From: Streptomyces alboflavus
GTDB taxonomy: Bacteria > Actinomycetota > Actinomycetes > Streptomycetales > Streptomycetaceae
Assembly (NCBI RefSeq): GCF_000716675.1
Contig: NZ_JNXT01000044.1
Location: 1 to 64,000 of the forward strand
Direction: 5' to 3'
Length of the DNA stretch: 64,000 nt
The notes beneath the pieces were generated by a model. The model had not been told where the DNA came from, did not search any database, and was given only the letters and a program-made list of their open reading frames with translations. This document shows positions 1 through 8,316 of this stretch, one piece after another. Made by a program: the position numbers and the translations under genes. The first letter of the stretch is position 1; the number at the start of each line of letters is the position of its first letter.

Positions 1-58
1 GTCCCCACCCCCGCCCTCATCCCCGCCCCCGAGGGATACGCGTGCGAAGGAGCCCGCG

Positions 59-2191
59 ATGAGCAGCGAAATGATCACCGCGGACCTGGTCGACCTCGAA
101 CTCGACCGGTCCGCCGACACCAAGGAGGCGGCGGCCCGCGCCCTCGCCACCCGCATGGTGACCCTCGGCCGTGTGACCGACCTCGACGGCTTCCTCGCCG
201 ACGTGGCGGCCCGCGAGGCCCAGATGCCGACGGGCCTCGACGGCGGCATCGGCATCCCGCACTGCCGCAGCGCCCACGTCACGGAGCCCACCCTGGCCTT
301 CGGCCGCTCGGCCACAGGCATCGACTTCGGCGCCCCCGACGGCCCCGCCGACCTCATCTTCCTCATCGCGGCCCCCGCGGGCGCGGACGACGCCCACCTG
401 ACGATCTTGTCGTCATTGGCCCGCCAGCTGATGAACACGGAGTTCACGACGGCACTGCGCGAGGCCCGGGACGCGGGGTCGGCAGCGGCCCTGATCCGAG
501 GCGAGCAACCCACCTCCACGCCCGCCACGGTCAGCAGCGCGGATGGCGCCGCACCCACTCCACCGACCGCCGCGGCCGGTGACGCAGGGGGCGCCGCGAC
601 TCCTACCCCTACCGCTGTGGGCATCAGTTCCGCTGGGGCGGAACGGGTGGGCACAGCCCCCGGTTCCGGTGCACCGGAGTCCAACGCAGAACAGACCACC
701 CCAACGTTCAGAATCGTCGCCGTAACCTCCTGCCCAACGGGCATAGCCCACACGTACATGGCAGCAGAGTCCCTGGAAAACGCCGCCCGCGCCGAGGGCA
801 TAGAGCTCACCGTCGAAACCCAGGGCTCCGCAGGCTTCACCCCCCTCACCGCAGAGGCCATCGCAGCCGCAGACGCAGTCGTCTTCGCCCACGACGTCCC
901 CGTAAGGGACAAGCCCCGCTTCGCGGGCAAGCCCACCGTCGACGTAGGCGTAAAGGCAGCCATCAACCGCCCGGCGGAACTCCTCGCGGAGGCAAGGGAG
1001 AAGGCGGCCCGGGGCGAGATCACGGCCCCGGCCCCGGCGGGCTCGACGCCGGTCGACAACGCGGGCGACACCGGCGACAGCTACGGCACCAAGCTCCGCA
1101 AGTGGCTGATGTCCGGCGTCAGCTACATGGTCCCCTTCGTGGCGGCCGGCGGCCTCCTCATAGCCCTCGGCTTCGCCATCGGCGGCTGGAAGATCGACAA
1201 GGCCCCGTCCGTGGCGGACCACTTCATCTGGACCGACCACACCAGCTGGGCGGCCCTCCTCTTCCAGGTCGGCGGCCTGGCGTTCGCCTTCCTGGTCCCG
1301 GTCCTCGCGGGCTACATCGCGTATGGCATGGCGGACCGCCCCGGCCTGGTCCCCGGCTTCGTGGGCGGCTCGGTCGCCGTCACCATCGACGCGGGCTTCC
1401 TCGGCGGCCTGGCCGCGGGCCTGCTCGCGGGCGCGGTGGTCCTCGGCATCCAACGGGTCCGCATCCCGCCCGTCCTGCGCGGCATCATGCCGGTCGTGGT
1501 GATCCCCCTGATCTCCGCGGCGGTCGTCGGCTTCCTGATGTTCCTCGTCGTCGGCAAGCCCATCGCCTCCCTGCAGAGCGCGCTGACGGACTGGCTGGAG
1601 GGCCTGAGCGGCGCCAACGCGATCATTCTCGGCGTCATCCTCGGCCTGATGATGTGCTTCGACCTCGGCGGCCCGCTCAACAAGGTCGCGTACGCCTTCG
1701 CGATCGGCGGCCTCACCCACCCGACGGACGGCTCCCTGAAGGTCATGGCCGCGGTGATGGCGGCGGGCATGGTCCCGCCGCTGGCCATGGCTCTCGCGAC
1801 CACCGTACGGGGACGGCTTTTCACCAGGACCGAGCGCGAGAACGGCAAGGCGGCCTGGTTCCTCGGCGCCTCCTTCATCACGGAGGGCGCGATTCCGTTC
1901 GCGGCCGCCGACCCGCTGCGCGTCATCCCCGCGTCGATGGCGGGCGGCGCGGTCACCGGCGCCCTGTCGATGGCCTTCGGCTGCACCCTGCGCGCCCCGC
2001 ACGGCGGTGTCTTCGTGGTCCCGCTGATCGGGCAGCCGCTGCTGTACCTGGTCGCCGTCGCGGCGGGCGTCTGCGTGTCGACCGTCGTGGTCGTCCTCCT
2101 GAAGGGCGCGCGCCGGACGGCGGACCCGGCCGGTGACGGCGGCGCGGGCGCCGCGGCGGCGGACGAGACCCGGGTGCCGGTGGCCGCCTGA
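59..2191 (+). CDS. fruA: PTS fructose transporter, fused EIIA-EIIB-EIIC
   Basis: This 710-residue membrane permease takes up fructose and phosphorylates it to fructose 1-phosphate using phosphate from HPr. Three PTS domains lie in order. EIIA is at about residues 5-150, with the phospho-acceptor His68 in GIPHCR. EIIB is at about 219-315, with Cys225 in the TSCPTGIAHTYMAAE phosphocysteine loop. EIIC is at about 340-690, with roughly ten hydrophobic segments. A Pro/Thr/Ala-rich linker of about 70 residues joins A to B. The ATG has an AAGGAG ribosome site six bases upstream. In Streptomyces fruA normally follows fruR-fruK; only 58 bases of upstream sequence are visible and no fruK end could be assigned. 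A possible stop overlaps the start as ATGA, which would fit translational coupling. The downstream hairpin ends the unit. Function is well supported by the family. Confidence 0.95.
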   Translation: MSSEMITADLVDLELDRSADTKEAAARALATRMVTLGRVTDLDGFLADVAAREAQMPTGLDGGIGIPHCRSAHVTEPTLAFGRSATGIDFGAPDGPADLIFLIAAPAGADDAHLTILSSLARQLMNTEFTTALREARDAGSAAALIRGEQPTSTPATVSSADGAAPTPPTAAAGDAGGAATPTPTAVGISSAGAERVGTAPGSGAPESNAEQTTPTFRIVAVTSCPTGIAHTYMAAESLENAARAEGIELTVETQGSAGFTPLTAEAIAAADAVVFAHDVPVRDKPRFAGKPTVDVGVKAAINRPAELLAEAREKAARGEITAPAPAGSTPVDNAGDTGDSYGTKLRKWLMSGVSYMVPFVAAGGLLIALGFAIGGWKIDKAPSVADHFIWTDHTSWAALLFQVGGLAFAFLVPVLAGYIAYGMADRPGLVPGFVGGSVAVTIDAGFLGGLAAGLLAGAVVLGIQRVRIPPVLRGIMPVVVIPLISAAVVGFLMFLVVGKPIASLQSALTDWLEGLSGANAIILGVILGLMMCFDLGGPLNKVAYAFAIGGLTHPTDGSLKVMAAVMAAGMVPPLAMALATTVRGRLFTRTERENGKAAWFLGASFITEGAIPFAAADPLRVIPASMAGGAVTGALSMAFGCTLRAPHGGVFVVPLIGQPLLYLVAVAAGVCVSTVVVVLLKGARRTADPAGDGGAGAAAADETRVPVAA

Positions 2192-2211
2192 GCGCGCGGC
2201 GTACGAGCGGG

Positions 2212-2249
2212 GTGTGAAGGGCGCGTCGGCACCGGCGTGCCCTTCACAC
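2212..2249 (+). terminator. Hairpin terminator after fruA
   Basis: A perfect 11-bp inverted repeat (GTGTGAAGGGC / GCCCTTCACAC, arms 2212-2222 and 2239-2249) begins 20 bases after the fruA stop. There is no clear T-tract, as is common for Streptomyces terminators. Confidence 0.6.
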
Positions 2250-2327
2250 GTTCCCCGACGCCCCACGCGTGGGCATACTGCTGATACTGCGGTTCGAACC
2301 CGAGTACGGGCACGGGCGGGGGCCAAC

Positions 2328-2750
2328 GTGAGCCACCTTCAGCAGAGTCACCTCACCAGCCTGCTCGACATGGTCGGCCAGCTCACCGAGCAGGCACAGG
2401 CCGGCCTCGAGACCGACACCGAGGCGGCACGTGTCTTCCTCGCGGTCTACTCCGGCTTCCTCATCGAGACCGGCACGGGCATCCGCTGGATCCTCGAACC
2501 GGATCTGATCGAACACGCCACGGAGGTCATCGCCCGTCGCGCCCCTGACGCCGGTCCCGCGAGCGCGGACCTCGCCGCCCGCCTCCTCGCCACCCTGTGG
2601 GCGAGTTGCGTCCTCGCGGGCGTCGACACCGAGGACTGGGCCCGCGAGGCGCCCGAACTGCCCGCGATCTGCGTCCGGATGGCTGGTTTCCTCACCGGCG
2701 AACGCGAAGCGGGACGGGAGAAACGGACAAAAGGCATGCGAGATGGGTGA
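2328..2750 (+). CDS. Conserved hypothetical protein
   Basis: This 140-residue soluble protein has no family I can name. It is predicted to be mostly alpha-helical. It starts with a heptad-like segment (VSHLQQSHLTSLLDMVGQL) and ends in a basic, charged tail (GEREAGREKRTKGMRDG). The GTG start was chosen because sequence upstream of it in the same frame is Arg/Pro-rich and looks non-coding, and because GGCGGGGG lies just upstream. It lies between the fruA terminator and a small membrane protein on the same strand, 88 bases away, so it may share transcription with that gene. No regulatory site was recognised. Function unknown. Confidence 0.6.
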   Translation: MSHLQQSHLTSLLDMVGQLTEQAQAGLETDTEAARVFLAVYSGFLIETGTGIRWILEPDLIEHATEVIARRAPDAGPASADLAARLLATLWASCVLAGVDTEDWAREAPELPAICVRMAGFLTGEREAGREKRTKGMRDG

Positions 2751-2838
2751 GTCGTGATGTGCGAGATGCGTCACTTCAGGACCAAAGGCCCATTAGCACC
2801 TCTGTTGTAGATCCGGCCGCTGTTGTCTACTGAGCGGC

Positions 2839-3090
2839 ATGTTCCAGGGTGCATCGATCGTTCAGCAGACAGGCGTGGTCCTGCTCGCCGCGCTGACCGC
2901 CATCTGGGCCGTCACGTTCCTGCATGTGCAGCGCCGCCGCGCGGCGGAACCCGCGACCGGCAACAGCCCCTCGCTGGGCTCGCTCCCGGTCCAGTCGGGG
3001 CCACCGCGCGCGGAGTCCGTCGAGCTGACCCCGGACGAGCGCGCCGCGTTCGCCGGTCTGATACGTCAATTCGGCCGTGGGCGGCCGTGA
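2839..3090 (+). CDS. Small single-span membrane protein
   Basis: This 83-residue protein has one N-terminal transmembrane helix (about residues 10-29, VVLLAALTAIWAVTFLHV). A basic stop-transfer stretch (QRRRAAE) follows, then a short Pro/Ser-rich cytoplasmic part ending LTPDERAAFAGLIRQFGRGRP. It was not recognised as a named family. The ATG is unambiguous and the codon pattern is typical of its neighbours. The next gene is convergent, with stops about 27 bases apart. It may act as a membrane anchor or accessory protein, but nothing in the sequence assigns a partner. Confidence 0.55.
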   Translation: MFQGASIVQQTGVVLLAALTAIWAVTFLHVQRRRAAEPATGNSPSLGSLPVQSGPPRAESVELTPDERAAFAGLIRQFGRGRP

Positions 3091-3116
3091 CTGGCGGGAC
3101 CGTGGGGCGGCCGTGA

Positions 3117-3890
3117 CTAGCGGGACCTGGTCGCCGGATACGTCCGGGCCCGGCGCGCCATCGCCGACCGTGCCGCGCGCTCGCTGACGTACACCTCGCA
3201 CATGTGTCGGCCGTCGGTCGTCGCCGTGTGCTCGACCTCCCAGAGGCTGACCTCGGAGCCGTCGAACAGCAGGAACGCGTGCTCGTACAGCGCGAAGCCG
3301 AGCCGGGGTTCGCCGCTGAGGCCCGTGCGGCCGAAGGCCTGCGTGATCTGGTGGGCGAACGCCGAGCGCAGCAGGCGGGCCATGTCGTCGCCGGGGCGGT
3401 CCGCGCCCGCCGGGTTCTCCGCGCGGCGCAGCAGTCTGCGGGCGTGGTCGGCGGAGTCGTCGGGGACGTAGGTGTGCCGGGGCTCGGGCGGTGGGGCCGT
3501 CTGGAGCAGGACGGGCAGGTCGCTCGCGGGGGTGTCCGGCGGGAGCGGCAGCCGGGCCGTCGCGACGCCCGCCTCCTCCTCGTCCAGATACAGCTCGTAC
3601 TGCGCGTGGCTGCCGGGTCCTGTGTTGTGCGCCAGCTCCCAGAGGGTGAGCGCCTGGCCGTCGGCGAGCAGCCACGTGTGGCGGTAGGTCTCGCGGTGCA
3701 GGCCCGCGCTGTGGTGCGCGGAGTGCAGCGAACTGTCGTACGCCAACGCCCGCTCGAGGCGCCGGACGGCCTCGTCCGGCAGGTCGAAGGAGTTCAGGGC
3801 GCGGCTGAGCAGTCGCTCGAGGTGCTCCTCGGGGGAGGCTGGCTCGGGCGACTCTGGTGGTTCGTACGCTGTCTCGTACGGAACGCTCAC
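3117..3890 (-). CDS. DUF6227-type conserved protein
   Basis: This 257-residue soluble protein has two copies of a similar module. The first is near residues 40-90 (AHHSAGLHRETYRHTWLLADGQALTLWELAHN). The second is near 195-245 (LYEHAFLLFDGSEVSLWEVEHTATTDGRHMCEVYVSE). Each pairs a W/F-L-D/A-G with a LWE strand. The family resembles DUF6227, a Streptomyces group of unknown function. The GTG start (VSVPYETAYEPP) has GGGAG about seven bases upstream. The acidic N-terminal segment PESPEPASPEEHLERLL leads into the first helix. It is transcribed away from the L,D-transpeptidase terminator. The internal duplication suggests a tandem ligand-binding fold, which is inference. Confidence 0.7.
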   Translation of the reverse strand: MSVPYETAYEPPESPEPASPEEHLERLLSRALNSFDLPDEAVRRLERALAYDSSLHSAHHSAGLHRETYRHTWLLADGQALTLWELAHNTGPGSHAQYELYLDEEEAGVATARLPLPPDTPASDLPVLLQTAPPPEPRHTYVPDDSADHARRLLRRAENPAGADRPGDDMARLLRSAFAHQITQAFGRTGLSGEPRLGFALYEHAFLLFDGSEVSLWEVEHTATTDGRHMCEVYVSERAARSAMARRARTYPATRSR

Positions 3891-3988
3891 GGATACTCCC
3901 GGATGCTTCCGGCGTTGCTGCATGTCACCTTGTGCGTGCATACCGTAGCCCCTGGGTCCGACATCATGTCCGGGAACAGGAAAACGAT

Positions 3989-4019
3989 CGAGCCGCACGG
4001 CAAGTTCCCGTGCGGCTCG
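3989..4019 (-). terminator. Hairpin terminator after the L,D-transpeptidase gene
   Basis: A perfect 12-bp stem (CGAGCCGCACGG / CCGTGCGGCTCG) has a 7-base loop. On the minus strand it is followed by GATCGTTTTCC, giving a short T-run. It lies about 105 bases after the stop of the gene ending at 4124. The rest of 3891-4123 holds a weaker AAGGGC/GCCCTT hairpin near 4036-4056 and the promoter region of the DUF6227 gene. Confidence 0.65.
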
Positions 4020-4123
4020 TTCCGTTGGCGCCCAAAGGGCACCATGTGCGCCCTTGCGGGACATCGAACGCGCCCCGCGCTGTGGGCCTTTCAGCCCCTT
4101 CGGTGCCCTCGGGCACCTTCCGG

Positions 4124-5359
4124 TCAGACGGCGCTGCCCGCCGTCCACTGGCTCCAGGACATGTTCCAGCCGTTCAGGCCGTTGTCCGGGGCGATGGTCT
4201 TGTCCGGCGAGCCCTTGACCGTCACGACGTCACCGACGAGGGAGTTGTCGTAGAACCACTTGGCGACGGTGTCGCCCTGCGCGCCCTGGACGTCCCGGAG
4301 GCCGACGCAGCCGTGGCTGGTGTTGGCGCTGCCGAAGATGGAGGGGGAGCTCCAGTAGTTGCCGTGGATGAAGGTGCCGGACGTCGAAAGACGCATGGCG
4401 TGCGGTACGTCCTTGATGTCGTACTCACCGCCGAAGCCGACCGTCGAACCGTTCATCCGCGTCTGCGTGAACTTCTCCGAGATCACCATCTGGCCGTTGT
4501 ACGTGGGGTTCTGGGGGCTGCCCGCGGAGATCGGGATGGTCTTGACGACCTTGCCGTCCCGCTCGACCGTCATCTTCTTGGCCTTCACGTCGACGGTGGA
4601 GACCTGGGAGCGGCCGACGGTGAACGTGACGGTCTTGTCCTGCACGCCGGTCGCGTTCGCCGCGCCCTTCACGCCGTCCAGCTCGATCTTCATCGTGACC
4701 TTGGAGCCGGCCTTCCAGTACTCCTGCGGGCGGAAGTCCAGGCGCTGGTTGCCGAACCAGTGGCCGACGACCTTCTGGCCGCTGCTCGAGCTGACCGTGA
4801 TGTGCGACTGCACGGCCTTCTTGTCGGTGATCGCCTTGTCGAAGGTGAAGGACACCGGCATGCCCGCGCCGACCGTGGTGCCGCCGTCGGGCGTGTACGT
4901 GCCGATGAAGCTGTTGGCGTTCGACACCGTCGTGAACGTGGCGTTCTCGGTCGCCGGGCGGCCTTCGGAGTCCTTGGCGTTCGCGGTGACCTTGTACTTG
5001 GTGCCGCGCTCCAGCTGCGCCTTCGGCTTCCAGGTGCCGCCGTCGGCGGATATGGAGCCCTCGACGGCCGCGCCGGAGGCCACGTCCGTCATCTTCACGT
5101 TCGTGAGCTTGCCGTCCTTGACCTTCACGCCGGTGGCGTTGATCGAGGCGTCGGTCGCGCCGTCCTTGGACGAGATGGCGATGCGCGCGCCGGACGCGTC
5201 CTTGGACGTGTCGGACTTCTTGTCGCCCTTGGCGTCGGCGTCGCCGCCGCAGGCCGAGAGGGTCAGCGCGCCGACGGCCGCGAGCGCGGCTGTCGCCAGC
5301 AGTACCCGCCGACGGCGACGGGGCTGAGGCTGCTGCGCTGCTGTGTCCGGCGTTGTCAC
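4124..5359 (-). CDS. Lipoprotein L,D-transpeptidase (YkuD domain, Ig-like N-terminus)
   Basis: This 411-residue cell-envelope enzyme is expected to form 3-3 cross-links in peptidoglycan. A twin-basic N-terminus (PRRRRR) precedes a hydrophobic signal and the lipobox LSAC, so the mature protein is a lipoprotein starting at Cys. Two Ig-like domains follow (about residues 60-260). The C-terminal YkuD domain carries the catalytic signature HGNYWS...SHGCVGLRD with nucleophile Cys351. The architecture matches mycobacterial LdtMt2-type enzymes. The GTG start (VTTPDTAAQQ) has GGAG seven bases upstream; an earlier in-frame ATG would add an implausible extension. Upstream, 5360-5532 holds the promoter region. 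Its own terminator lies at 3989-4019. Family assignment is firm; the physiological acceptor is inferred. Confidence 0.93.
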   Translation of the reverse strand: MTTPDTAAQQPQPRRRRRVLLATAALAAVGALTLSACGGDADAKGDKKSDTSKDASGARIAISSKDGATDASINATGVKVKDGKLTNVKMTDVASGAAVEGSISADGGTWKPKAQLERGTKYKVTANAKDSEGRPATENATFTTVSNANSFIGTYTPDGGTTVGAGMPVSFTFDKAITDKKAVQSHITVSSSSGQKVVGHWFGNQRLDFRPQEYWKAGSKVTMKIELDGVKGAANATGVQDKTVTFTVGRSQVSTVDVKAKKMTVERDGKVVKTIPISAGSPQNPTYNGQMVISEKFTQTRMNGSTVGFGGEYDIKDVPHAMRLSTSGTFIHGNYWSSPSIFGSANTSHGCVGLRDVQGAQGDTVAKWFYDNSLVGDVVTVKGSPDKTIAPDNGLNGWNMSWSQWTAGSAV

Positions 5360-5532
5360 GAGCTGCTCCAAGTGCGTCGTCTGGTCCAGTACGAGTAAAG
5401 AGCGCCCGGGCGGCGGAACGGTTCCGACCAGGGGGTGTGAGTGCACGCACACCGGAGCGCCCCCGTCCGACGCTAACAACACGAGATGAAAAGGGACTTA
5501 ACGCCCTTGATAGTGGTTCGCCGACGACTGGG

Positions 5533-6696
5533 CTATTGCTGATAAAGATCCCGGTATGACGGGAATGTTCCTCCCGGTGTCTCCACCGAATCCGCCGCGA
5601 GCAGCGCCCCGACGATCGCCTCCGTGACCATGTCCGCGCCCGCCGCGAGGACCTCGTTCAGCGCCAGCGGGTCGGTCTCGGCCAGCGACCGGGTGCCGGT
5701 CGACAGGGCGAACACCGTGTCGCCGTCGTTCAGCAGGTGCACCGGCCGCACGGCCCGGGCCAGGCCGTCGTGCGACGTGCCCGCGAGCTTCTGCGCCTGC
5801 GCCTTGGTGAGTGCCGCGTCGGTGGCGACGACGGCCAGCGTCGTGTTCAGCGGCGGCGCCACGTTCCGCGCCGCGGCCTCGGCGAGGCGCCGCAGCGCGG
5901 CCGCGTGCACCTCGGGCGGGGGCGGGGTCACGAGGGCGGCGGACCCGGCGGCTCCGGCAGACCCGGCGGCTCCGGCCGGGCCGTCACCCGCGTCGGCGCC
6001 CGCGCCGACCCCGGTCCCTGCCCCGGTCCCTGCCCCTGCCCCTGCCCCGAAGAGCTGTCCGTACAGCACCCCCGTCCGCGGGTCGATCCCCGACCCCGCT
6101 GCGTTCGCCACCGCCAGCGCGGCCACCGTGATCCCCGAGCCGAGCACCGTGCTCGCCGTGCCGACCCCGCCCTTGACCTGCCCGACCACCGCCCCGATTC
6201 CCGCACCCACCGCGCCCACGTCCACCGCGTGCCCGCTCTCCCTGGCCGCCGCGTCCGCCACCGCCGCCCGCCCCGTCGCCGCGTCGGGCCGCGCCCCGAA
6301 GTCGCCGCCCCGGCCCAGGTCGAACACGCACGCCGCGGGCACCACCGGCACCACATGCGCCGGGTCCGGGCCGACCCGCACCCCGCGGCCCCGCTCCTCG
6401 AGCCACGCCATCACCCCGCCCGCCGCGTCGAGCCCGTACGCGCTGCCGCCCGTCAGGACCACCGCCTCCACCCGCTGCACCAGGTTCCGCGGGTCCAGCG
6501 CGTCGGTCTCCCGCGTGCCCGGGCCGCCGCCGCGCACATCCACGGCCGCGACCGCCCCGCCCTCGGGGGCGAGCACGACCGTCGTGCCGGAGAGCCAGCC
6601 GCCCCCGGCGCGCCCCGCGTGCCCCACCCGCAGCCCCGCCACGTCGGTCAGCCCTCCGGCCCGCCCGGATCCCGTCGGTACGTCACGTGTCGTCAT
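5533..6696 (-). CDS. P1 family peptidase / NylC-DmpA-type Ntn hydrolase
   Basis: This 387-residue member of the P1 (S58) family includes D-aminopeptidase DmpA and 6-aminohexanoate-oligomer hydrolase NylC. The proenzyme cleaves itself to expose an N-terminal nucleophile. Here the expected site is Asn284/Thr285 in NTTLAVVATDAALTK, close to the NylC arrangement. Other family marks are LTDVAGLRVGH at the N-terminus, VVLTGGSAYGLDAAGGVMAWLEE, and the C-terminal NDGDTVFALSTG. A Gly/Ala/Thr-rich insertion (about residues 219-265) precedes the cleavage site and is probably a flexible linker lost or exposed on processing. The substrate cannot be told from sequence. It is transcribed in the same direction as the L,D-transpeptidase, 173 bases upstream of it. 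Confidence 0.85.
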   Translation of the reverse strand: MTTRDVPTGSGRAGGLTDVAGLRVGHAGRAGGGWLSGTTVVLAPEGGAVAAVDVRGGGPGTRETDALDPRNLVQRVEAVVLTGGSAYGLDAAGGVMAWLEERGRGVRVGPDPAHVVPVVPAACVFDLGRGGDFGARPDAATGRAAVADAAARESGHAVDVGAVGAGIGAVVGQVKGGVGTASTVLGSGITVAALAVANAAGSGIDPRTGVLYGQLFGAGAGAGTGAGTGVGAGADAGDGPAGAAGSAGAAGSAALVTPPPPEVHAAALRRLAEAAARNVAPPLNTTLAVVATDAALTKAQAQKLAGTSHDGLARAVRPVHLLNDGDTVFALSTGTRSLAETDPLALNEVLAAGADMVTEAIVGALLAADSVETPGGTFPSYRDLYQQ

Positions 6697-6806
6697 ACGC
6701 CATGCGTATCACGCGTGTTGACTCCTGCTGGCGGCAATCGATCGAGGTCACACCGCGCCGGGCGATGTCGGACGACCCTCGGGCGATGTCGGGCGCCCCG
6801 GCGATG

Positions 6807-8021
6807 TCACGCCGACTCCGCCCGCACCATCCGCGACGTCAGCGTCACCCCGGTCACGACCGCGAGCGCCGCCACCACCCCGGCCGCGAACACCGCCCAG
6901 CCGCCCGCGAACGTGCACGCGAGCACCGCCAACGCCGTCACCGGAAGCACCAGTTGCTGCGCCAGACCGACCTTGAAGTAGCGCGAGTGCAGCAGCCACA
7001 CCGCGAACATGTACACCGCCGCCGGGATCGTCACCGCCGCCGACGCCGCCGTCTCCGAGATGTGCGCCTTGCCGACGGCCTGCTCCACCGCCACCTCGAT
7101 GCCCGCCCCGATCGCCGCCGCCGACGCGAAGATCACGAAGTGGCCGTAACCCCACAGGAAGGCCTGGCTGTTGGAGCGCAGATGGCCGTGGATCGGCACC
7201 ACGAAGTAGATCCACCAGGCGGCGAAGACGAGGAGGAGCCCGCCCGCGGCGATCGGCAGGACCTCGCCGAGCGCGTCGTTCTCGTCGATGCCCGACTTCA
7301 CCGCGACCGTCGCCGCGGCGATCGTCTCGCCGAGCACGATGATCGTGAACAGGCCGTACCGCTCGGAGATGTGATGCGGGTGCCAGGGCGTCGTCCGGGT
7401 CCGCTCCGCCCACGTCGGCACCGCCATCTCGGCGATCGCCATCACCAGGAACAGCCACCCCCGCGCCCCCTCCGGCAGGAGCAGCAGCCCGAGCCAGCCG
7501 ACCTGGCACAGCGCGACCCCGCCCGCGTACCGCAGCGCCGTGCGCCGCTCGTCCCCCGTCGTCGAGGCCGCCGCCCGCAGCCACTGGGTGATCAGGGCGA
7601 GCCGCATGATCAGGTAGCCGAGCCAGACGACCAGGAACTCGTGGTCCTGGAAGGCCTTCGAGACCCCCGCCGCGAGGACCAGGACACCGGCGATCTGGAC
7701 GAGCGTCACGACCCGGTACAGCGTGTCGTCGTTGTCGTACGCCGACGCGAACCAGGTGAAGTTCATCCAGGCCCACCACATCGCGAAGAACACCATCGCG
7801 TAGTTGAGGACCCCTTCGCCCGGATGCCCCTCGGCGACCGCGTGGACCAGCTGCACCCCGGCCTGGGCGACCGCCACCACGAAGCACAGGTCGAAGAAGA
7901 GCTCCAGCGGGGTCGCGGCGCGGTGCTCCTCCTCGCGGCCGCGGGCGACCATCGGACGCAGTGGGGGAGGCGGTGCGGGCGGTGCGGTCGCGGCACCCGG
8001 TGGGGGAGTGGTCGACGTCAT
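6807..8021 (-). CDS. Low-temperature-requirement A (LtrA) family membrane protein
   Basis: This 404-residue protein has about ten hydrophobic helices and the LtrA hallmark near its start, [18 protein letters not shown]. This is followed by [22 protein letters not shown]. Also typical are [29 protein letters not shown] and the late [19 protein letters not shown]. LtrA proteins are integral membrane proteins of unclear biochemical role, first named in Listeria for cold growth. The ATG (MTSTTPPPG) begins a short Pro-rich tail; further upstream in frame looks non-coding. It is divergent from pflB, and the perfect Rex operator at 8123-8140 lies about 100 bases upstream of its start, so redox control is possible. 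Function otherwise unassigned. Confidence 0.85.
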   Translation of the reverse strand: MTSTTPPPGAATAPPAPPPPLRPMVARGREEEHRAATPLELFFDLCFVVAVAQAGVQLVHAVAEGHPGEGVLNYAMVFFAMWWAWMNFTWFASAYDNDDTLYRVVTLVQIAGVLVLAAGVSKAFQDHEFLVVWLGYLIMRLALITQWLRAAASTTGDERRTALRYAGGVALCQVGWLGLLLLPEGARGWLFLVMAIAEMAVPTWAERTRTTPWHPHHISERYGLFTIIVLGETIAAATVAVKSGIDENDALGEVLPIAAGGLLLVFAAWWIYFVVPIHGHLRSNSQAFLWGYGHFVIFASAAAIGAGIEVAVEQAVGKAHISETAASAAVTIPAAVYMFAVWLLHSRYFKVGLAQQLVLPVTALAVLACTFAGGWAVFAAGVVAALAVVTGVTLTSRMVRAESA

Positions 8022-8122
8022 GGGCCAACAACAGCAGAGCTCGGCGGCCAGTCGTCCCGGCGCGAGCCGTGTCGGGGCCGGAGCACCCGAGTGGGCGGTG
8101 GCGGCACCCCCTAGGGAAAATA

Positions 8123-8140
8123 TTGTGAATGCTTTCACAA
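8123..8140. promoter_or_regulatory. Rex operator (NADH/NAD+ redox sensor site)
   Basis: The 18-bp sequence TTGTGAATGCTTTCACAA is a perfect 7-4-7 palindrome. It matches the Streptomyces Rex operator TTGTGAA-N4-TTCACAA exactly. It sits in the divergent region between the LtrA gene (start 8021) and pflB (start 8317). Rex represses when NADH is low and releases when oxygen limitation raises NADH, which fits control of pyruvate formate-lyase. The rest of 8022-8316 holds promoters and no other gene that I can see. Confidence 0.9.
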
Positions 8141-8316
8141 GCGAACACGGGGCCAAAGTCCCCCGAGAACCCCCAGCTCACCCCGCGCCCTCGCGCGAAA
8201 GCCGCGCCGCCGACGGGACTTGTGGCCCTCAAGCCGGGACCAACGCGGCGCCCCGGACCGCCCGCGCGGGAGTGCAATGGAGCCGTAGCGACACGGCGAC
8301 TCGGAAGGTGCGGGCG

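Noticed and set aside
1..58. End of a fruK gene overlapping the fruA start
   Set aside because: A TGA at 60-62 would allow it, but the 58 upstream bases are Pro/Arg-rich in that frame and match no recognisable FruK ending.
3857..5398. Plus-strand open frame of over 500 codons opposite the L,D-transpeptidase
   Set aside because: Arg/Ala/Val-rich antisense shadow; the minus-strand gene has a lipobox and a YkuD catalytic motif.
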